Virus record (IMG/VR): IMGVR_UViG_3300023179_000392
Coordinates: 1-28,692 of that record
Source of the DNA: a virus
Length of the DNA: 28,692 nt
Reading direction: 5' to 3' (one strand)
The notes under the pieces are model-generated. The model did not search any database. It saw only the letters and a program-made list of their open reading frames with translations, and was not told where the DNA came from. A program made the translations under genes and the position numbers. Shown piece after piece: positions 23,687 to 28,692 of the stretch. Positions within the stretch are counted from its first letter, which is position 1; every line of letters begins with the position of its first letter.

Positions 23687-25672
23687 TTAATATTCTAAAC
23701 AAACTGCTGGAGATCTTACAGATCTATTCCATAATCCTGTGCCAATTATAGACTTTAAATCTGATCCACTTTCATAGATAAGAAAATCAGAAATCGCAGG
23801 ACTACCTCCATCTAAGAAAGTTGTCATTCCCGTGGCTAATCCAAAATAACTTAAAAAACCATTTGTATTTACTGTTCTAAATGTAATAGGAGTTAATGTT
23901 CCAGTATTACAAGATGCGAAGATATAAGATCCTTTAGGCAAAGTAATATTAGTATTTAAACGTTCAATTCTAGGAACATTACTATTTAAAACATTTATTG
24001 TTCCTGAATAACCTAATTTCGCTCCTTCAAATCCCGCGCCTGAATAAATACCAATCTTAATAGATGTATCAGAACCAGCAGAAACACTCTCTATACAGAT
24101 TTTTGGATTTATGGCATCTTTTTTTAATATAAATGGATAATAATTAATATGACCAGAAGGCGGAGCAGCGGTTCCAAAAGTTACAGTTGAATCTGATACA
24201 TATCTTCTAACATTTAATGATGCAGGATAATTTTCCGCTAAATTTGGAGTAAATACACCACTACTGTAAATATTATTGACATATATATTTCCACTAATAT
24301 TTTGATTTCCAGTATTATAAATTAAATTATTTGCATATAAATTATCTGCATACAAATCTCCATTAATAAATTCTGGAGATCTAGATACATAAATTCCAGA
24401 AGGATCATTGTATACTGTTCCTACTAAATATTTTGCGTCAGCACTTAAAAATAATGAAGTCCAATTTTTTACTGAGCTTTTTTCTACCCAGTCGGATCCA
24501 TAATTTGTTGATATATATATTTTCCCATTATATGCACAGACACCCATAATCGAACCATCATCACTCATACCTCCTATGCCATCTATGGCTATACCAGTTG
24601 GACCAACTCCAGTGTTCCATGTTTCTCCATAGTCATTTGAAATAAAAATACTTTTTTTATCTGGATCTGATGGAACCCATTGAGTACATAAAACTTGAAC
24701 TCTGCCTAAATTAGATATTGATGCTGCCATATATCTTTGGTTAGATACTGACATAGGTAAATATTTTTCTATCCAAGTATTTCCATAATCATTTGAAGTA
24801 TAAAAATATCCAGTATTTGGTGGGAAAGCATAAGAAACGGCTAATTGATATCGTCCATCTCCATTCATAGCACAACTTTTAAAAAGTAAACTTTCTCTAT
24901 TTATTTTTCCTGGAATTTGAAGTGAACCTTGGGCTTCCCAAACTTCACCATAATTATTTGAAGTATATAGTCCAAACTCTGGTTGAGTTTCTGCATCGAT
25001 TCTATCATAATAAACAACCGCAGTTTGATATCTGCCATTCGCACTCATTGCGACAGATGAAAATCTACTGTATCCATCGATAGGATTTAAAATTTTTTCC
25101 GTATTCCAGCTAATTCCATAATCTTTTGAAAGATATATATTTCCAGAAAAAACAACTGCAGTTTGATATTTACCATCAGCACTACTTGCAATACCAAACC
25201 AATTCTTTGCTCCTATATTTTTGTTAATATTCCAAGTTTTTCCATAATTATTAGAATTAAAAATATTTCCTGTCGTCTCCCCAAAAACATTTCCAGCTAT
25301 AACACTTAAATATTTTCCATCTGAACTACCTGCTACTTGTTTAAATAAAGGATTAATTGGATTTAATAAATTAGATTGATTAAATTTTTCTCCAATTCTA
25401 TATGGAACAACATCTTTAGGTCCTTCTAGAATATTTATTTTTCCAACAAAATATCCTGCATCATAATTACCAGAATAATTTATACCTGTTAAATATCCAC
25501 TTGGTTCACTGGTATAATTACTTAATATATTATTCGCGTATAGTTCATCAAAAATACCTGTAGAATTACAATTTAAACTTAAATTATTTAAATAAACTGC
25601 TGATTTATTCTCGACAATGCTAAAATCTTGATATACAGATGATGTTTTTTTATTATATATAGTGTGTTTCAT
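23687..25672 (-). CDS. Tail-fibre protein with Asp-box beta-propeller
   Basis: 661 residues. After an N-terminal part with fibre-like repeats (about 25-80) come six Asp-box-type motifs: SNNYGKTW, SKDYGISW, SNNYGEVW, SNDYGNTW, SNDYGETW and STNYGSDW, each with an upstream SADGKY-like turn. They build a six- or seven-bladed propeller of the sialidase/sortilin kind at about residues 110-430. A short fibre repeat (DLYADNLYANNLIYNTGNQNISGN) follows, then a beta-rich C-terminal domain (about 475-661) that may be a separate binding head. No sialidase catalytic Arg triad or Tyr-Glu pair was identified, so a binding role is more likely than catalysis. Last gene of the fibre unit. Confidence 0.75.
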   Translation of the reverse strand: MKHTIYNKKTSSVYQDFSIVENKSAVYLNNLSLNCNSTGIFDELYANNILSNYTSEPSGYLTGINYSGNYDAGYFVGKINILEGPKDVVPYRIGEKFNQSNLLNPINPLFKQVAGSSDGKYLSVIAGNVFGETTGNIFNSNNYGKTWNINKNIGAKNWFGIASSADGKYQTAVVFSGNIYLSKDYGISWNTEKILNPIDGYSRFSSVAMSANGRYQTAVVYYDRIDAETQPEFGLYTSNNYGEVWEAQGSLQIPGKINRESLLFKSCAMNGDGRYQLAVSYAFPPNTGYFYTSNDYGNTWIEKYLPMSVSNQRYMAASISNLGRVQVLCTQWVPSDPDKKSIFISNDYGETWNTGVGPTGIAIDGIGGMSDDGSIMGVCAYNGKIYISTNYGSDWVEKSSVKNWTSLFLSADAKYLVGTVYNDPSGIYVSRSPEFINGDLYADNLYANNLIYNTGNQNISGNIYVNNIYSSGVFTPNLAENYPASLNVRRYVSDSTVTFGTAAPPSGHINYYPFILKKDAINPKICIESVSAGSDTSIKIGIYSGAGFEGAKLGYSGTINVLNSNVPRIERLNTNITLPKGSYIFASCNTGTLTPITFRTVNTNGFLSYFGLATGMTTFLDGGSPAISDFLIYESGSDLKSIIGTGLWNRSVRSPAVCLEY

Positions 25673-25690
25673 ATATTTTTAAATTATGAG

Positions 25691-26776
25691 CTATGCATAA
25701 CAATTTATATAAGTACCTTTTTTAATACTATAAGGACTTGGGCCACATGCTGTACAATTTATAAAAACTGAATTTTCATTTATTGATACGTTTGGTCCAT
25801 CATTTCCAAATCCATTAGAAGAGGAAAAACAATTTATAAATTGTCCATTTATTGTTGCTGCACTAAAACCTGCAACTCCTCCAAAACAATAAAGTCCACC
25901 TTTACAATATTTAAATCTTGATGAAGTTATATTATATGCCGTACCGATCGCAACTGCATAACCAAAAGAATAATCTCCTGCTGCACAATATTCAAAATCT
26001 GTATCTTCTAAGGGGCCAATAAAAGAATTATTTCCTGCTGTACAATATCTTAATATCGCAGATATAAAAATTCCAAAAAATGAATTATTTCCTGCTGTAC
26101 AATATTGAAAATTACCAGTTATATTATGGGCAGTAAATGAATTATTTCCTGCTTTACAGTTTCTAAAAGTACCACTTAATAAACTGTTGAATGTTCCTGG
26201 ACTTATTGGATTAAGAATATATCCAAAAGAATAGTTTTCGCCAATACAATTTGAAAAGAATCCACTTAAAATAACCGAAGTTCCACCGAAAAAATTATCT
26301 CCTCCTGAACAATTTATATATTTACCACTATAATTTATACCGTTTCTTGTAGGACTTGATCCAGCAAAAAATATATTTTCAATATAAGTCAAATTTAAAT
26401 TAGTATTTGGGTAATAATCACATCCTGCGCCAATATTTTGTATTTTTAGATTATATAATTTTATATCATTGTTTGTTTGAGTTATAACTCCAGTAACATT
26501 ATTACTTTTTACAAAATGATCATCTTTATTGTTTGTAGAGCCTATTATATCTATATATTGAGCATCAAGTATTAAACTTTCAGTTCCAAGATCATATATT
26601 CCTGGTGGTAGTATAATCGCAAGTCTATTAGAACTTGATAAAGCAATACCATTAGGAGTTTTAGTTTTTGCATTTTCATATGTAACCAGAAGATTAGTTC
26701 CATTGGTAATAGGATTATCTGTCACTTTAACAGTAACATAATTTGCACTATTTAATTTATTTAATATGTCTGCCAT
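25691..26776 (-). CDS. Tail-fibre protein with cysteine-ladder parallel beta-helix
   Basis: 361 residues. The N-terminus (ILNKLNSANYVTVKVTDNPITNGTNLLVTYENAK) resembles a fibre attachment segment; from about residue 45 to the end the protein is a right-handed beta-helix of the pectate-lyase-like type. Rungs carry a repeated C-x-AGNNSF element (YCTAGNNSFFG, YCTAGNNSFIG, NCKAGNNSF, YCAAGDYSFG, YCKGGLYCFGG), with the cysteines expected to stack in a ladder. No clear active-site Asp/Arg set is visible. The start codon directly follows the stop of the upstream fibre gene. Likely receptor-binding or polysaccharide-binding; enzymatic function cannot be claimed. Confidence 0.72.
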   Translation of the reverse strand: MADILNKLNSANYVTVKVTDNPITNGTNLLVTYENAKTKTPNGIALSSSNRLAIILPPGIYDLGTESLILDAQYIDIIGSTNNKDDHFVKSNNVTGVITQTNNDIKLYNLKIQNIGAGCDYYPNTNLNLTYIENIFFAGSSPTRNGINYSGKYINCSGGDNFFGGTSVILSGFFSNCIGENYSFGYILNPISPGTFNSLLSGTFRNCKAGNNSFTAHNITGNFQYCTAGNNSFFGIFISAILRYCTAGNNSFIGPLEDTDFEYCAAGDYSFGYAVAIGTAYNITSSRFKYCKGGLYCFGGVAGFSAATINGQFINCFSSSNGFGNDGPNVSINENSVFINCTACGPSPYSIKKGTYINCYA

Positions 26777-27727
26777 TTAACTAACTCCTATATCCGCACT
26801 AAGCGTTATCCAACCTGTATAACCTATATTATTTACACCCAAGAGTTGCAAGCTTTCGTTCTTGTAAAGGCTAATATTAAAGAATCCATCTATAGTTCTT
26901 TGACCAGATCCTGTTATTAATAATATTCCAGAATTAAGATTTTTAACATAATAATTTATCCCAGAAATTATTCCACTAGGTAAAGTACCTATTACATTAT
27001 TTGAACTATTAACAATATTTATGTAAGTATTACCAAAAATAAAATTAGAACTAATATAATTATAAGAAGATAATTTACTATTTGTTATTTGAATAGCATC
27101 AAAAAAACCTGTATTAGTAAAAGTTTTATTACCAGATACTACTTGATTACCAGTAACGTAAACCACTTGATTGGATAAGGCGTATGGCATTAAATTAACT
27201 CCAGTTAATACTCGATTACCAGAAATATACATTGTTCCACCCGAGATATTAACATTTCCATCTATTAAATTTATATTTGTCCCAGAAAAATTAAATTCAC
27301 TAATATTACTTAAATCTAGATAATTAAATATGCCTGTTCCTTGAATTTCAAGATTATTAATAAAAGTTTTATTCCCAGAAATTATTTGGTTTCCAGTAGT
27401 ATAAACTACTTGACTAGATAAAGCGTATGAAGATAAATTTACTCCTGTAATTATAGGATTTCCAGAAATATAAATATTTCCGCCAGAAACATAAACATTA
27501 CTATCAACTAAATCTATATTTATACCAGAAAATTCAAATTCATTAATATTATTTAAGTCTACAGCGTTAAAAATACCAGTTCCAGAAATTTGAATATTAT
27601 TTAAAAAAGTTTTATTTCCAAATATAATTTGATCGCCAGTGTTATATACTAAATTAGGAGCAGTTACTTCTTGAGAAAAAATCCCACTTTTACCTATTAA
27701 AGTTTTAGCCTTAAATATATTTGCCAT
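26777..27727 (-). CDS. Tail-fibre protein with three ~80-residue repeats
   Basis: 316 residues. An 80-residue unit occurs almost three times, each beginning with a segment like QVVYTTGNQIISGNKTF (first at about residue 25, then about 105 and 185) and continuing with GTGIFN, SGTNINLIDGNV, ISGGTMYISGN and ITGVNL. The third copy is truncated after NKTFTNTGFF. The C-terminal domain (about 215-316: NVIGTLPSGIISGINYYVKNL, LLGVNNIGYTGWITL) is a compact beta structure common at fibre ends. The repeats suggest a trimeric shaft. An AAGGAT ribosome site supports the ATG at 27727. First gene of the three-gene fibre unit. Confidence 0.75.
   Translation of the reverse strand: MANIFKAKTLIGKSGIFSQEVTAPNLVYNTGDQIIFGNKTFLNNIQISGTGIFNAVDLNNINEFEFSGINIDLVDSNVYVSGGNIYISGNPIITGVNLSSYALSSQVVYTTGNQIISGNKTFINNLEIQGTGIFNYLDLSNISEFNFSGTNINLIDGNVNISGGTMYISGNRVLTGVNLMPYALSNQVVYVTGNQVVSGNKTFTNTGFFDAIQITNSKLSSYNYISSNFIFGNTYINIVNSSNNVIGTLPSGIISGINYYVKNLNSGILLITGSGQRTIDGFFNISLYKNESLQLLGVNNIGYTGWITLSADIGVS
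27080..27660. repeat. ~240-bp tandem repeats in fibre coding sequence
   Basis: Sequences near 27117, 27358 and 27598 (AAAGTTTTATT cores) recur about every 240 bases and encode the three 80-residue fibre units. Divergence is clear at the DNA level, so these are older than the 54-base repeats. Confidence 0.65.
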
Positions 27728-27794
27728 ATCCTTATTCTTTTTATTAGCTTGCGCTAAATTGTCGCTTTTAAAGGCGAACTAAAGAATCTAGTAA
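27728..27794 (-). promoter_or_regulatory. Leader of the fibre unit with a GC hairpin
   Basis: About 67 bases between the GTGTAAT motif and the ATG, the longest leader in the window. It contains an imperfect stem at 27762-27777 (TCGCTT pairing with AAGGCGA-type sequence through a G-U pair) and a short TAGC/GCTA stem beside it, then AATAAGGAT before the start. No known riboswitch class is recognised; it may modulate fibre translation or mRNA stability. Confidence 0.35.
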
Positions 27795-27803
27795 ATTACA
27801 CTT
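27795..27803 (-). promoter_or_regulatory. GTGTAAT motif upstream of the three-gene fibre unit
   Basis: Minus-strand TTAAGTGTAATTTA, starting a few bases after the stop of the partial fibre gene at 27811. It is the only motif copy for the genes at 27727-23687; the two internal junctions of that unit have none. Confidence 0.55.
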
Positions 27804-27810
27804 AATAGTA

Positions 27811-28692
27811 TTATTGTATACTTGCAAAAGTGTGTATTTTTGCGCCTACCTCAGATAAATCATCAGATAATAAACCTGTATAGCCTGTCATATTAATATT
27901 TCTTATACTTAAATTATATAATATATTTCCTGGAACTTCTAATATAGCTTGAATTTTAGGTATTGAATTAGTAAAAGGTATTGGATAATTTATTTGATAA
28001 GAATCAAGACCAGGTGTTAATTGTGTTGTAAATATCTGCTGATTAGATAGTATAGTATTTACTTGATTTTGAAGATTTGAACCAGTTAAATTTAAATTAA
28101 CTATTGTTGCGAATTTATTATCAGCGATACCACTATAATTCTGTATATCTTGTCTAGAAGCGATCTTATTTAATGTTGATAAGTCGCTTGCTCTTGTAGA
28201 TATACCAAAAACAAAATTATCACTATGATCAAAACCAATTATTGGTCCAGTATCATTTACGCCAGTTAGTCCTGATCCTGTAACAAAGAATATACCACCA
28301 TCAACTGCTCCACCAGTTAAATTTAAGAGTATATAAGGACTTTGAACATTAAAATTTTGAGTATTAATAACCGTTTCTGTTCCAGTTACATTAAGATTAT
28401 TTATAAAAATTGTATCATAGAAATTTTTATTACCGTATATTTGTTGATTACCAAAAGTTAAGACAGAAACTCCACTGAGAGAATCTATTTTATCATTAAG
28501 GTTTGAATCTGTATTATAGATTTGTAAATATAAATTATTAACTTGCGTTTGTAAACCGCTACCAGTCGTAAATAGATTCGTTGTAAGCGTATTGATTTGC
28601 GTTTGTAAACCGCTACCAGTCGTAAATAAATTCGTTGCAAGCGTACTACCAGTCGTAAATAGATTCGTTGTAAGCGTATTGATTTGCGTTTG
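27811..28692 (-). CDS. Repeat-rich tail-fibre protein (partial, N-terminus beyond window)
   Basis: 294 codons open to the right window edge, ending in a TAA at 27813-27811. The first part is an 18-residue repeat (NLFTTGSGLQTQINTLTT), with one copy shortened to NLFTTGSTLAT, likely a trimeric coiled-coil or triple-beta shaft. A segment like VLTFGNQQIYGNKNFYDTIFINNLNVTGT at about 80-110 of the visible part is the same fibre repeat type as in the 316-residue gene. The C-terminal part (ending MTGYTGLLSDDLSEVGAKIHTFASIQ) is beta-rich. The whole repeat region and any head-binding domain lie outside the window. Confidence 0.75.
   Translation of the reverse strand, partial: QTQINTLTTNLFTTGSTLATNLFTTGSGLQTQINTLTTNLFTTGSGLQTQVNNLYLQIYNTDSNLNDKIDSLSGVSVLTFGNQQIYGNKNFYDTIFINNLNVTGTETVINTQNFNVQSPYILLNLTGGAVDGGIFFVTGSGLTGVNDTGPIIGFDHSDNFVFGISTRASDLSTLNKIASRQDIQNYSGIADNKFATIVNLNLTGSNLQNQVNTILSNQQIFTTQLTPGLDSYQINYPIPFTNSIPKIQAILEVPGNILYNLSIRNINMTGYTGLLSDDLSEVGAKIHTFASIQ
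28545..28692. repeat. 54-bp tandem repeat in fibre coding sequence
   Basis: A 54-base unit starting GCGTTTGTAAACCGCTACC recurs at 28545 and 28599, and a third copy with an internal deletion continues to the window end. Copies are almost identical at the DNA level and stay in frame, which suggests recent expansion or contraction by slippage or recombination. Confidence 0.8.

Noticed and set aside
28545-28692. CRISPR-like array
   Set aside because: The repeats are contiguous, in frame and without unique spacers; they encode a fibre shaft.
1-28692. Contractile tail or T4-type baseplate
   Set aside because: No sheath, gp25-like or wedge protein was recognised; the tip genes are of lambda type.

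Overview
The window is a virion-structure region of a tailed bacteriophage. It is strongly AT-rich, almost wholly coding, and holds no tRNA, rRNA, integrase or host-like gene. The tail-tip genes match the lambda M-L-K-I-J set, and no contractile sheath or T4-type baseplate gene is visible, so the virion is most likely a long-tailed siphovirus. Lambda-type tips suggest a Gram-negative host. The module style of the tape measure protein resembles, from memory, large environmental (often marine) phages; that is recollection, not a search.

Layout, read in the minus direction from the right end. A tail-fibre block comes first (28692-23687): the C-terminal part of a repeat-rich fibre cut by the window end, a three-repeat fibre, a cysteine-ladder beta-helix protein and an Asp-box propeller protein. 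The neck genes follow (23627-21232): adaptor, stopper, tail-completion and terminator positions. Next come the major tail tube gene (21174-19999), a strong hairpin terminator, four small genes in the tail-assembly-chaperone slot (19895-17621) and a 2092-residue tape measure gene (17562-11284). The tail-tip cassette M, L, K, I, J plus a 474-residue gene of unknown function lies on the opposite strand (3185-11282) and runs head-on into the tape measure gene, with one base between the two stop codons. Left of it, again on the minus strand, are a 275-residue possible tail-tube-like protein, two small genes (one a membrane protein) and a tandemly duplicated cysteine-rich gene whose second copy is cut by the window edge.

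Two patterns tie the region together. First, almost every transcription-unit start has a GTGTAA(T) motif just upstream (nine sites, on both strands). The motif is absent from gene junctions inside units, so it is a good candidate for the phage late promoter; at several units it lies so close to the ATG that the mRNA would be leaderless or nearly so. Second, flipping the segment from about 3150 to 11283 restores the lambda order tape measure-M-L-K-I-J, so the tip cassette looks cleanly inverted.

The most unusual protein is the tape measure. Its middle is divided by four copies of a GFIPNF/GFIPSF motif into modules, one of which carries residues arranged like a PD-(D/E)XK nuclease (E789, D817, D842-A-K844). 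M and L also carry extra segments that look like small carbohydrate-binding (CBM5/12-type) domains; in L the segment lies between the two cysteine pairs expected to hold an iron-sulphur cluster.
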